Notes: generated from the letters alone by a model not told the origin. A stretch of 64,000 nt of DNA from Richelia sp. SL_2_1 (GCA_012033205.1 JAAUSO010000009.1:1-64000), one strand, 5' to 3'; shown: positions 50,347 through 59,296, numbered from the stretch's first letter. Program-made: numbers and translations.

Positions 50347-50547
50347 TTATAACTCTTGAAAGTCTGTCTCTTCAATGATTTCCAACGCATAAAAAAGAGC
50401 AGCATCTGCATCGGTAAGGGTGCTACTACCCTTTTCCATCAGACGCTTATTGATAACCCTCCAAGCATTTGGATGATGTTCCCTGAACTTGTTTAACTGC
50501 TCGAAAATTGAGCGGCAGTCGTTGTACAGGTCTTGTTTATTTTCCAT
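50347..50547 (-). CDS. Small hypothetical protein
   Basis: This 66-residue protein is of unknown function. It is charged and helical, with FREHHPNAWRVINKRLMEKG followed by LTDADAALFYALEIIEETDF. No signal peptide or membrane segment is seen. It lies between two palindromic elements and has no obvious partner. The composition looks like a real protein, but no family is recognised. Confidence 0.55.
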   Translation of the reverse strand: MENKQDLYNDCRSIFEQLNKFREHHPNAWRVINKRLMEKGSSTLTDADAALFYALEIIEETDFQEL

Positions 50548-50627
50548 GATATTATTTTATCGGATTATAAGTATCTTAATTAAAATCTACTATAAGCAAT
50601 TATTGCAACTGGTGCTTAATCTAAGAG

Positions 50628-50690
50628 AGAAGTCGGGTTTGTACGATGATTGTCTTGGTAAAAGATATTTAACCTAAAAACCCGACTTCT
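50628..50690 (+). repeat. 64-nt palindromic element
   Basis: The arms agaagtcgggtttgta and ctaaaaacccgacttct enclose a core containing agatattta. It is the second copy within 450 bases, on the other side of the small hypothetical gene. Confidence 0.75.
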
Positions 50691-50729
50691 TTTCCCAGAC
50701 TTCTTTTTTCAAAACTTAATTTTCAATGA

Positions 50730-51434
50730 TCAAAGTTTCATTATTACCATCAAAACCACACCAATTAGCAAACCCACAGCGTGAGCTAGATAACCCGTAC
50801 CGATAGGATTGACACCACCGGAAATATTTAAACTGCCAACTCCGTAAAATAATTGTTGTACAAACCACCAAAAAGCGTAGAAAAAAGCCGGTAATTCTAC
50901 AGGGATATAGATAATTACCAACGGTAGAATTGAGTCAATTTTTACTTTAGGAAACTTATAAATATAGGCTCCTAAAACAGATGCGATCGCACCATTAGCA
51001 CCAATCAAAGGTACCGTTAATCCCGGTTGTGCGAAAATTTGCACTATCCCTGTCAAAAATCCGCAAAATAGATAAAATAATAAAAAACGTCCGCTACCAA
51101 TAATTTTCTCTAAAGTATTACCAAAAACCCACAAAAATATTAAATTACCGACAATTTGGCTATAACTACTATGAAGAAACATTGCTGAAAAAATTGATAA
51201 CAAACGCCAAAATACAATTAACCCAGCTGCCAAATTTCCTGCAATCGCGCTACTAAATGCCGTGGTAATTTGTTGGGGAATCAACCCCCAGTTATTCACA
51301 AAAGTAGCTAATTCACCACTAAATTCTAATTTTATTTGCCATAAAAATAAAGCAAGATTTATGCCAATTAAAAACCAAATTACTAACGGTTTTTTATTAG
51401 CTGAAAGGAAAATTTTATCGCCAATTGGTATCAT
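50730..51434 (-). CDS. Rhomboid-family membrane protein lacking catalytic residues
   Basis: This 234-residue protein has about six membrane segments and the rhomboid fold. Rhomboid proteases need a Ser in GxSG and a His in the last helix. Here the motif reads IGANGAIA, with Asn147 where Ser is expected (AAT against AGT), while His218 in LAHAVG is present. The helix-2 motif HxxxxHxxxN reads HSSYSQIVGN (88-97), with Gln93 for the second His. With the nucleophile and one oxyanion-hole residue lost, it is probably a pseudoprotease. An AAAATCT array precedes the ATG. It could act in binding membrane proteins, as inactive rhomboids do elsewhere. Confidence 0.88.
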   Translation of the reverse strand: MIPIGDKIFLSANKKPLVIWFLIGINLALFLWQIKLEFSGELATFVNNWGLIPQQITTAFSSAIAGNLAAGLIVFWRLLSIFSAMFLHSSYSQIVGNLIFLWVFGNTLEKIIGSGRFLLFYLFCGFLTGIVQIFAQPGLTVPLIGANGAIASVLGAYIYKFPKVKIDSILPLVIIYIPVELPAFFYAFWWFVQQLFYGVGSLNISGGVNPIGTGYLAHAVGLLIGVVLMVIMKL

Positions 51435-51439
51435 AAAGT

Positions 51440-51471
51440 AATTTTAGATTTTAGATTTGAGATTTTAGATT
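51440..51471 (-). repeat. AAAATCT heptamer array upstream of the rhomboid gene
   Basis: Four ATTTTAG-type units lie on the plus strand, six bases before the start codon, reading AAAATCT in gene sense. Confidence 0.75.
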
Positions 51472-51567
51472 GAAACAGTAAGGATTTAGCTGTTACGAGA
51501 TGAAAAATAATCTTAATAATAACTATTAACTGATCACTGATTACTGCTCACTGTTAACGGTATAAAA

Positions 51568-53688
51568 ATGTTGGGAAATACACTTGTTGGAAGATACCAA
51601 ATAATTAGCAATTTGGGAGGAGGGGGATTTGGGGAAACTTTTGTAGCTTACGATACTCATTTACCTGGTTCACCTAAATGTGTTGTCAAAAAACTTAAAC
51701 CTCAAGCAACTGATCCTGTTACATTAGAAACTGCAAGACGTTTATTTGATACAGAAGCAAAGGTTTTATATAAGTTAGGTAGACACGAACATATTCCCCA
51801 GCTTTTGGCTTATTTTGAGGAAAATCAACAATTTTATTTGGTACAGGAGTATATTCAAGGTCACGATTTAAATGAAGAAATTAAACCTGGAAAACCCATA
51901 AGTGAAGACCAAGTTATTTCCCTTTTACAAGAGATACTAGAAATTTTAGAATTTGTCCATCAGCAAAAAGTGATTCATCGGGATATTAATCCGCGAAATA
52001 TTCTCAGACAAGAGAAAGATGGTAAATTGGTTTTAATTGATTTTGGTGCAGTCAAACAAATTACGACTCAAGTTGTTTCCAGCAGAAATCAAACTAAATT
52101 TACAGTAGCTATTGGCACTCCTGGATACATTCCTAGCGAACAAGCACAGGGAGAACCAAGATTTAGTAGTGATATTTATGCTTTGGGGATAATAATTATT
52201 AGTGCAATTACGGGGTTATCAAATGAAGAGTTAGAAAAAGATGACGATACCAATGAAATAGTCTGGCAAAAATACGTTACAGTTAGTCCGGAATTTGCGG
52301 AAATTGTCGATACAATGGTACGTTATGATTTTAGAGTGCGTTATAGTTCGGCTACTCAAGCATTACAGGCTTTAAAAAGTCTAAATAAACCATCTTCTGG
52401 CACAATAGTGTTGAATATTGCACCGTTACCTCTTACTCCTAAACCTCGAAAAAAGATAAAAGTAAAAAATCTAATTATTAAAGCGTTTACAGCAATATTA
52501 TTAACCGGAATTGGAGCAACTGCATCGATATTTATTATTAACACGATTAATTCTGCTAACGCTGACGATTTATATAAAAAAGCCAATACATTTTATGAAT
52601 TACAACGTTATCAAGATGCACTTTCAAGTTATCAGAAAGCCATAGAAATTCAACCAGAATATGCTCAAGCATGGAACGGACAAGCTAAAGTGTTGTATGA
52701 ATTAAATTCTTATCAAGAAGCACTTTCCGCATACGATAAAGCGATTCAAATTGAGCCAGATTATCAAGATTCGTGGAGTGGTAGAGGTTTTGTATTAAAT
52801 AAATTACAACGTTTTCAAGAAGCAATTTCCTCTTTTGATAAAGCTTTGAAATTAGAGTCAGAAGCTCCCGAAGTTTGGAATGGGAAGGGAGAGGCGTTAA
52901 GTAATTTAAAGAGATATGATGAAGCGATAAAATCCTACGATAAAGCAGTAGAATTACAACCAGAATATGAACAAGCTTGGGATAATAAAGCTTCGGCGCT
53001 ATATAGTTTGAGACGCTATGAAGATGCTCTTTCTACTTATGAAAAAGTTCTTGAATTAAAACCAAATCATGAACGAGCTTGGTACAATAGCGGCAATGCT
53101 CTGGTTAATTTGAATCGAAATAACGACGCTATTAAAGCTTACTCTAGGGCAGTAGAGTACAAACCAAATTTTTATCAAGCTTGGTTATCCAGAGGTAATA
53201 TACTAATTAGTTTGCGACGCTATCCCGAAGCTATTGAATCTTTTAGAGAAGTATTGAAATATCAACCTAATAATTATGATGCATTATACTCTCAAGGTTG
53301 GGCATTGCATCAAATTCAACGTTACGAAGAAGCTATCGCAGCCTATGATAAAGCTGTTGCAGTCAAGCAAAATGATTTTAAAGTATGGTACAATCGCGGC
53401 AATTCGCTTTACAATTTACAAAAATATCAGGAAGCAATTTTAGCTTATAATCGCGCAATTCGCTACAAAAAAGACCATGCCGAAAGTTGGTATAGTAAAG
53501 GTAATGCGTTAGTTAATTTGGAACAATATCAAGAAGCAATAATTTCTTATAATACTGCTATTAAATATAATCCAGATTATCAAGAAGCAATTAAAGCGAG
53601 TAAGAAGGTAGAGGAAAGATTAGAAGATAAAGAGAAGGAAAAAGATAAAGAAAGAAGTTCGAGGTTTTGGGATTTTTGGAGAGGATAA
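51568..53688 (+). CDS. Serine/threonine kinase with C-terminal TPR repeats
   Basis: This 706-residue protein has a Hanks-type kinase at residues about 5-275 (LGGGGFGETF, CVVKKLK, VIHRDINPRNIL, DFGAVK, GTPGYIPSEQ). A transmembrane segment follows at about 305-328 (AFTAILLTGIGATASIFII). About ten tetratricopeptide repeats (ALSSYQKAIEIQPEYAQAW type) run from residue 335 to about 685, and a highly charged tail ends the protein. The kinase is predicted cytosolic and the TPR part on the other side of the membrane. Such kinase-TPR proteins are common in filamentous cyanobacteria; the substrate is unknown. Confidence 0.93.
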   Translation: MLGNTLVGRYQIISNLGGGGFGETFVAYDTHLPGSPKCVVKKLKPQATDPVTLETARRLFDTEAKVLYKLGRHEHIPQLLAYFEENQQFYLVQEYIQGHDLNEEIKPGKPISEDQVISLLQEILEILEFVHQQKVIHRDINPRNILRQEKDGKLVLIDFGAVKQITTQVVSSRNQTKFTVAIGTPGYIPSEQAQGEPRFSSDIYALGIIIISAITGLSNEELEKDDDTNEIVWQKYVTVSPEFAEIVDTMVRYDFRVRYSSATQALQALKSLNKPSSGTIVLNIAPLPLTPKPRKKIKVKNLIIKAFTAILLTGIGATASIFIINTINSANADDLYKKANTFYELQRYQDALSSYQKAIEIQPEYAQAWNGQAKVLYELNSYQEALSAYDKAIQIEPDYQDSWSGRGFVLNKLQRFQEAISSFDKALKLESEAPEVWNGKGEALSNLKRYDEAIKSYDKAVELQPEYEQAWDNKASALYSLRRYEDALSTYEKVLELKPNHERAWYNSGNALVNLNRNNDAIKAYSRAVEYKPNFYQAWLSRGNILISLRRYPEAIESFREVLKYQPNNYDALYSQGWALHQIQRYEEAIAAYDKAVAVKQNDFKVWYNRGNSLYNLQKYQEAILAYNRAIRYKKDHAESWYSKGNALVNLEQYQEAIISYNTAIKYNPDYQEAIKASKKVEERLEDKEKEKDKERSSRFWDFWRG

Positions 53689-54169
53689 TTAAAAAAAACC
53701 GCAGAGACGCAGCGGAAAGTGTGGTCTTGGGGGTTTCCCCCATGAACAACTTTTCAAGAGAGAGAACGCTGAGTAAAGAGGTAGTTGAGGTATTTTTTAA
53801 GTCTCTACAGCAGGAATGTAGAGACTTGAGAATTAGGAAGTTTTTGTTAATAGTTAATTTGTTAATAGTTAATCAACAATTACATATTCAAAAAAGTTAT
53901 TTGCTGTTGTTTTATTAATACAGAAAAGAATCGTTAAATAAATAAATCCGAACATAATCAAAGATTTGATGAAATTCATGTTTAATATCTCCGCAGTTCA
54001 TTTACATTGTTTCTGATGACATTAATTAACTAGGGATAGATAAATTTGATTATGCACCCCTGTAGAATTTTGGATTTTGGATTTTGGATTTTGGATTTTG
54101 GATTGAGAGTTAGGAATTAGGAGTTAGGAGTTAGGAATTAGGAGTTAGGAGTTATTTAACTGTCAACTG
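53689..54169. other. Intergenic repeat DNA between the kinase and devC
   Basis: The region begins with a CGCAGAGACGCAGCGGA-type repeat (53695-53715). A stem aagtctctac/gtagagactt lies at 53799-53827. A run of TTTTGGA heptamers occupies about 54070-54103, then GAGTTAG units continue to the devC stop codon. An 83-codon frame here crosses the repeats and is not supported. Confidence 0.6.
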
Positions 54170-54173
54170 TTAA
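54068..54173. repeat. Heptamer arrays downstream of devC
   Basis: TTTTGGA units come first, followed by AGTTAGG/AATTAGG units and a short CAACTGT array that touches the devC stop codon. The CAACTGT part reads GTTGACA from the devC strand. Confidence 0.8.
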
Positions 54174-55351
54174 AACATATCAGCTGGATCAGCGGATTGA
54201 ACTTTACGAGTAGCTACAGCACCAGAAATCATACACATAATGATAGTCATTATCAGTACTTGAATAGCGCGTGCTACAGTCATGTAAAGCGGTAAATTGG
54301 TAGCATTGCGGGTGAGTGCGTACAGCCCGGTTGAAATTGCTGCTCCAGGAATAAAACCTAATATAGCTAGAATTATCGCTTCTTCAAAAACTACGCTTAA
54401 TAGAAAGAAATTACGATATCCCATCGCTTTGAAAGTCGCGTATTCTTTCATATGAGCATTAACATCGGTGGAAAGTACTTGATAAACAATTATTACCCCG
54501 ACTATGAAACCCATTGCTGTACCCAAACTAAAAATAAATCCTATAGGAGTATTGGTTTGCCAATAAGCTTTTTCAAATTCAATAAATTGTTCTTTTGTGA
54601 ATACTTTAACATCATTGGCATTTCTTAAATGATATTTAAGTTCATCTGCCACTTTTTCGGCTTCGTAACCTGGTTTTAAGCGAATTAAACCTAAATTCGT
54701 ACTTCCTGAATCTTGTCTAGAAAATAATCTTAAAAAGTTTTGATCGCTAGTCATCAAAGTTCCATCTGCGGCAAAAGATGCACCAACTTTAAACACATTT
54801 GCAATGGTTATTGTTCTTCCTTGAATTTCTGTTGTTACCACTTTTCCTTGTTTAATTTGAGCAATAACTTGGTCGTATGTTCCTCTAGTTGCTTCATCAA
54901 ATAAAATGGTATCTGGTAACTTAATTGCATCGATATTTTGATTAACTTCTGGTAAATCAAATGCCGGTTTATCGGGATTAAATCCAATAATCATGACTTG
55001 AGTCTTGAGACGAGTTTGGGGGTTTCTCCAAGTCACAAGACTGTTGTACATTGGTTCTGCTGTTGCGACTCCGGGTACATCCATCGCTTGATAAAGTCGT
55101 CGTCGAGTAAAGGTAGATAAATCCTGTAAGTTTAGTGCTTGGGGACTTAATAATACTAAATCAGCATTTAAACTATCATGTAAACGAGTCGCGCTATTAA
55201 ATAATGCACTTTGGAAACCAAGCTGCATCAACATCAACAAATCTGCAAAAGCAACCCCCGATAATGCTACTAATAAACGTCCTTTTTGACGACTTAATTG
55301 TAACCACCCTAAAGGTGTGCGTCGTTGTAATTGTTGGATAAATCCAATCAT
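54170..55351 (-). CDS. devC: DevC-type ABC exporter permease
   Basis: This 393-residue permease belongs to the DevC family with an FtsX/MacB-type layout: one N-terminal membrane helix (ALSGVAFADLLMLMQLGFQ), a large periplasmic domain, then three helices in the last 130 residues (KEYATFKAMGY loop). DevBCA systems export glycolipids for the heterocyst envelope or similar compounds through TolC. devB lies directly upstream. The ATPase gene devA, which normally follows devC, is absent: only repeats and a converging kinase gene lie downstream. DevC-like parts without their own ATPase are known from HgdBC of Anabaena. The paralogue's exact cargo is unknown. Confidence 0.92.
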   Translation of the reverse strand: MIGFIQQLQRRTPLGWLQLSRQKGRLLVALSGVAFADLLMLMQLGFQSALFNSATRLHDSLNADLVLLSPQALNLQDLSTFTRRRLYQAMDVPGVATAEPMYNSLVTWRNPQTRLKTQVMIIGFNPDKPAFDLPEVNQNIDAIKLPDTILFDEATRGTYDQVIAQIKQGKVVTTEIQGRTITIANVFKVGASFAADGTLMTSDQNFLRLFSRQDSGSTNLGLIRLKPGYEAEKVADELKYHLRNANDVKVFTKEQFIEFEKAYWQTNTPIGFIFSLGTAMGFIVGVIIVYQVLSTDVNAHMKEYATFKAMGYRNFFLLSVVFEEAIILAILGFIPGAAISTGLYALTRNATNLPLYMTVARAIQVLIMTIIMCMISGAVATRKVQSADPADMF

Positions 55352-55353
55352 AT

Positions 55354-55505
55354 TAATTTTAGATTTTAGATTTTAGATTTTGGATTCAAATTATTAGGAG
55401 TTAACAGTTAGGAGTTAGGAGTTAGGAGCTAGGAGTAAAAAAACATTATATTTGCTTATAAAAAAGAAGTAAATTTATAACCATCAACTGTCAACTGTCA
55501 ACTGT
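55354..55505. repeat. Heptamer arrays between devB and devC
   Basis: ATTTTAG units at about 55355-55385 read AAAATCT toward the devC start. TAGGAGT/TAACAGT units occur at 55396-55436. CAACTGT units at 55485-55505 read GTTGACA from just after the devB stop codon. Confidence 0.8.
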
Positions 55506-55508
55506 GAT

Positions 55509-56927
55509 TTATATTTCAACTACCGCTCTTACTTGTAAATTGGTGAATCGTGCGGCTTTTTCGCTGGATTCATCGTTTAATCGGACGTGTACTTCTACTA
55601 CTCGCGAATCTATATTTGTGGAAGGATCGCTGTTAACTACATTTTGTCGCTGTACCTGCAAACCAATTTGATCTACAATACCGTTTAATTTACCCGGTAT
55701 GGCATCAGCTAATAGTTCTACTTGTTGCCCCAAACGGATATTATTGACATCACTTTGGTAGACTTCTACTATTGCGTACATAGTGCTGGTTTGACCAATC
55801 TCTACTATGCCTTCATTGACTACTTTTTCTCCTGGACGAGTATGAATGTCAAATATTTGACCATCTTGAGGAGAACGCACGTAAGCTTGTTTTAAGTCTG
55901 CTTCTGCTTGATTCATCGCTGCTACAGCACGGTTGACTTCTGCTTGAGCAACTAATACATCTACTGGACGAACTTCAACTATACTTTCTAAGGTTGCTCT
56001 ACCTTGATTTATTTGTTGTTGTAAAGATGATTCAATGCGCTCTAAATTAGCTTCTGCTTCTGCTAATTGTTGCTGTCGAGATGATTGAATGCGTTCTAAA
56101 TTAGCTTGAGCTTCTGCTAATTGCTGTTCCTTAGAAGCTTTAATCAGTTGTAAATTTGCTCTTGCTTCTGCTAATTGCTGTTGTGCTGTTTGTAAAACTA
56201 AATTTTTACTATCTCTTAATGATATGGAAATAGCTCCTGCTTTATACAAGCTTTCATAACGCTGGTATTCTAATCGCGCATTTTCTAGCTGTGCTTCTAA
56301 TCTCGCAATTGTTGCTCTTTGTGCTTCTATTTCTCTAACTTTTTCAGCTTCTAATCGATTAATTGTAGCAAGTTGTGCTTTAGTCTCTGTATTTTTTTCA
56401 ACTCGTAATCGATTTACTGCTGCTTGCTGTGCTTTAATTTCTGTCGTTTGCTCAGCTTGTAAACGAGCAACACCTGCTTTCTGGGCTTCGATATCTCCTT
56501 GTTTTGCTCCTGCTTCTACCTTCTTCAAATTTGCTTGAGCAACTCTCACGGTTTCTTTGGCTTCTTTGAAAGCAGCCATAAGTCGATCGCGATTGTCCAA
56601 AACTGCCACTATTTGATCTGCTTTGACTCTATCTCCTTGCTTTACTAGCAACTGCTCAACTCGGCTTCCTTCTCCCCCCATGGCTGGTGCAGACAGCTGA
56701 ATGACTTGTCCCTTGGGTTCGAGTCTTCCGAGGGCTGTCACGGTTTTTATTTCTGGAATTGCCGGAATTGGCTTTTCGGGCGTTTTTACGATTTCTCCAC
56801 CCTTAAACTGTTGTAAGGTATAAATACTAGCTCCACCCATGGCAAAAGCTGCTACCGTAACAATTAACCGTGATGAACGAGAAACTTCGGGAGACTCGGA
56901 ATTATCTAGTTTAAGGTTATCTAACAT
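55509..56927 (-). CDS. devB: DevB-type membrane fusion protein
   Basis: This 472-residue HlyD/DevB adaptor links an inner-membrane exporter to TolC. An N-terminal membrane anchor (about residues 20-40) is followed by the first half of the lipoyl domain (VTALGRLEPKGQVIQLSAP). A very long coiled-coil hairpin with repeated LAEAxANLxxI units covers about 115-325. The second lipoyl half (YVRSPQDGQIFDIHTRPGEKV) and a beta-barrel end (VDQIGLQVQRQ) follow. It is in an operon with devC, separated by 157 bases of repeats. Two inverted repeats upstream (56982-57030) may be operators. Confidence 0.93.
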   Translation of the reverse strand: MLDNLKLDNSESPEVSRSSRLIVTVAAFAMGGASIYTLQQFKGGEIVKTPEKPIPAIPEIKTVTALGRLEPKGQVIQLSAPAMGGEGSRVEQLLVKQGDRVKADQIVAVLDNRDRLMAAFKEAKETVRVAQANLKKVEAGAKQGDIEAQKAGVARLQAEQTTEIKAQQAAVNRLRVEKNTETKAQLATINRLEAEKVREIEAQRATIARLEAQLENARLEYQRYESLYKAGAISISLRDSKNLVLQTAQQQLAEARANLQLIKASKEQQLAEAQANLERIQSSRQQQLAEAEANLERIESSLQQQINQGRATLESIVEVRPVDVLVAQAEVNRAVAAMNQAEADLKQAYVRSPQDGQIFDIHTRPGEKVVNEGIVEIGQTSTMYAIVEVYQSDVNNIRLGQQVELLADAIPGKLNGIVDQIGLQVQRQNVVNSDPSTNIDSRVVEVHVRLNDESSEKAARFTNLQVRAVVEI

Positions 56928-56981
56928 GGCATCCCCAGAAATACTGAATTTCGACTATTTCTTATTTATAATACAATTAGA

Positions 56982-57030
56982 CTAAACCGACTAGTTTAGT
57001 TGTGTTGTTTGTAAATTTCATCGAATTTAC
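56982..57030. promoter_or_regulatory. Two inverted repeats upstream of devB
   Basis: actaaac and gtttagt flank a six-base spacer at 56982-57001. gtaaatt and aatttac flank another six-base spacer at 57011-57030. On the minus strand a tattat box lies between the first repeat and the devB start. They are candidate regulator sites; the canonical NtcA spacing is not met. Confidence 0.35.
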
Positions 57031-57048
57031 CTTGATAAGTCTCAGCAC

Positions 57049-57366
57049 CTCTATATTATATTGGCGATTTTAATCACGGGAGGTATAATCTCCACTTTGG
57101 GCGATCGCGTGAAAAGAAAAATCCGTAAAGAAAGACTTTCACTATTTAATCTCCGTCCCAAACATACAATAATATCACTGGTAGCGATGCTGACGGGTAT
57201 GTCAATTTCGGCATCAACCCTTTTGATTTTATTTGTGGCTGACAAAGATTTGCGAAGAACAGTATTTAAACCAGAACAAATTCATCGAGAAATTCAAAGC
57301 AAACAGGAAGAGTTGAAACTAGTAACTCAACCCCAATTGGAAATTAAGGAAATTGGAAAAAGTTAG
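57049..57366 (+). pseudogene. Truncated DUF3084 protein remnant
   Basis: About 100 residues match the N-terminus of the cyanobacterial DUF3084 family: a membrane helix (LYIILAILITGGIISTLGD), the RLSLFNLRPKHT segment, a second helix (SLVAMLTGMSISASTLLILF) and the start of a coiled coil (LRRTVFKPEQIHREI). Full-length members run to several hundred residues. Here a TAG stop falls after IKEIGKS and no continuation is seen in other frames. No ATG is available; only a TTG at 57061 could serve. It is most likely a fragment left by deletion, lying between the devB and kdpD ends. Confidence 0.7.
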
Positions 57367-57484
57367 TAGGATGTAATGAACGTGCGTAAGGCGCTTTTTA
57401 GATATATTATTTCACCATTGTAGCTATTTTATACGCCTAACACACTTGGCAAAATATTGTTAACTCCTAATCTAATTTTCATAA

Positions 57485-58588
57485 CTAAGTAGCAATAATA
57501 TGTAAATCAACATTACTGAGGGCTTCCATTAACTTCTGGACTATTGAACCTTTAAATAAAAGCTCCCAACGAGAATGACGAGTTTCACCAATCACAATTT
57601 GAGTAATGCGTTCTTTGCGAGCCACATCAACAATAGTATTTAATAGGTTTGAAGCGCGAATATGTAAAAATTCCCCACCAAACTCTTGAGACAAACGTTG
57701 GCAACTTTCAACGTGTAATGTTTCTTGGCGAGAAAGAAAACGTCCAGTATTATTTACAAATAATATATATAATTTGGCATTCATGAAATTGGCAATACGT
57801 GCGCCACGTCGTAAGAGTTGAATAGAATTAGGATAGGTAGAAATGCAAACCAATATCCTTTCTTGTATATTGCAGTAATTTAGATTATTCTCTTCAATTT
57901 TTTCTTCTTCAATATTATCAGCAATTTCTCGTAAAGCTAATTCCCGTAATGCAATCAAATTGCTTTTTTTAAAGAAATTTTGTAGAGATTTGTCTATTTT
58001 TGCTGGTGCATATATTTTTCCTTCTTGCAACCGTTCTTGTAAAGTTTCCGGAGTAACATCAACAACAATTATTTCATCAGCTGCTTCTAAAACGCTGTCT
58101 GGAATGCGTTCGCGCACTACAACACCAGAAATTTTTAATACTAAGTCATTAAGACTTTCCAAGTGTTGAATATTGAGTGTGGAATAGACATCAATACCCG
58201 TCTCTAAAATTTTTTCTACATCTTGATAGCGTTTTTCATAAACCGAACCGGGGACATTTGTATGTGCTAATTCATCAACTAATACTAACTGTGGATTGCG
58301 AGCGATAATCGCATCAGTGTCCATTTCACTAAGCCATCTTTCCTGCATTAAAATCTGTTTGCGAGGAATTATTTCCAAATTTTGGGCTTTTTCGGCTGTT
58401 TCTACACGTCCGTGGGTTTCTAAAAGTCCCACAACAACATCAATTCCTTGGTGTTTCAAACTGTGAGCTTCTTCCAACATTCGGTATGTTTTACCAACTC
58501 CAGGAGCCATACCGATAAAAATTTTATATTTACCCCGTCGTTTAGGACGTTCGTATTGATTAGATGCAACTTCACTTGACTCAAACAT
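57485..58588 (-). CDS. kdpD: Short KdpD (N-terminal sensor part only)
   Basis: This 367-residue protein corresponds to the KdpD N-terminal domain and universal-stress-protein-like domain. The KdpD P-loop GMAPGVGKT lies near residues 26-34 and LVDELAHTN is the Walker B. A Usp-type domain (RILVCISTYPNSIQLLRRGARIA) occupies about 240-367. The membrane helices and histidine kinase of enterobacterial KdpD are absent and no kdpE is seen. Such short KdpD proteins are known from Anabaena strains. The ATG at 58588 was preferred over a TTG six bases upstream. It is the last gene of the kdp cluster. Confidence 0.94.
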   Translation of the reverse strand: MFESSEVASNQYERPKRRGKYKIFIGMAPGVGKTYRMLEEAHSLKHQGIDVVVGLLETHGRVETAEKAQNLEIIPRKQILMQERWLSEMDTDAIIARNPQLVLVDELAHTNVPGSVYEKRYQDVEKILETGIDVYSTLNIQHLESLNDLVLKISGVVVRERIPDSVLEAADEIIVVDVTPETLQERLQEGKIYAPAKIDKSLQNFFKKSNLIALRELALREIADNIEEEKIEENNLNYCNIQERILVCISTYPNSIQLLRRGARIANFMNAKLYILFVNNTGRFLSRQETLHVESCQRLSQEFGGEFLHIRASNLLNTIVDVARKERITQIVIGETRHSRWELLFKGSIVQKLMEALSNVDLHIIAT

Positions 58589-58723
58589 GATCAAAAATTT
58601 AACTGAAATAAAAAAATCTGAAGTTTGTAGTCAGCACTATTTAGCTCACTACAAACCATTCCCTCTGCGTCACTTTGCGAGAACTCCGCATTCCTCTGCG
58701 TTTAACAAAAAATCACAAGGATT

Positions 58724-59296
58724 CTACAATTTATCCAAAGCCAAATTTAACTTCAAAACATTAATACCCGGTTCGCCAAATATTCCCAAAAATCTCCCAT
58801 CTGTGTTTTGAGAAATCAACGGTTGAATTTGTTCTACAGAAATATTTCGCGTTTTTGCAACTCGTGCTAATTGTGATAGAGCCGCTTCTGGGGTAATGTG
58901 GGGGTCAAGACCAGAACCAGAAGCATAAACCAAATCATATGTAGGTTCAATTTCGGCTTGTTGTAATCTTTGGACTTCTTTTTGAATACGAATAATCAAT
59001 TCTGGATTACTAGGAGCAAGATTACTTGCACCCGATACTCCTGTTGGTGCAGCGTCTTCTCCTTCGCTATAATTAACCGTGCTAGGACGACTCCAAAAAT
59101 AACGGTCTGAATTAAAGGTTTGTCCAATTAAAGCACTACCAATAACTTGTCCTTGGTTATTAGTTATTAAGCTACCGTTGGCTTGATCTGGAAAAACAAA
59201 TTGACCTAACAAAATAATCAAAAATGGATAAATTAAAGCAGTCAAAAGCCAAAGTGAAAACGTATTGCGAACAGCAATGATAAATTCTCTAGCCAT
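58724..59296 (-). CDS. kdpC: Potassium-transporting ATPase subunit C
   Basis: This 190-residue subunit stabilises the KdpFABC pump and raises its ATP affinity. It has one N-terminal membrane helix (LWLLTALIYPFLIILLGQFVF). The conserved segments IGSALIGQTF, YFWSRPS and ASGSGLDPHITPEAAL are present. The start lies three bases from the end of the small subunit gene, so the two are co-translated. Confidence 0.95.
   Translation of the reverse strand: MAREFIIAVRNTFSLWLLTALIYPFLIILLGQFVFPDQANGSLITNNQGQVIGSALIGQTFNSDRYFWSRPSTVNYSEGEDAAPTGVSGASNLAPSNPELIIRIQKEVQRLQQAEIEPTYDLVYASGSGLDPHITPEAALSQLARVAKTRNISVEQIQPLISQNTDGRFLGIFGEPGINVLKLNLALDKL

Noticed and set aside
53667-53918. 83-codon frame overlapping the kinase end
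   Set aside because: It overlaps the kinase coding end and continues through dispersed repeats; the composition is not protein-like.
57011-57030. gtaaatt...aatttac considered as an NtcA site
   Set aside because: NtcA needs GTA-N8-TAC; the spacing here is 14 bases.
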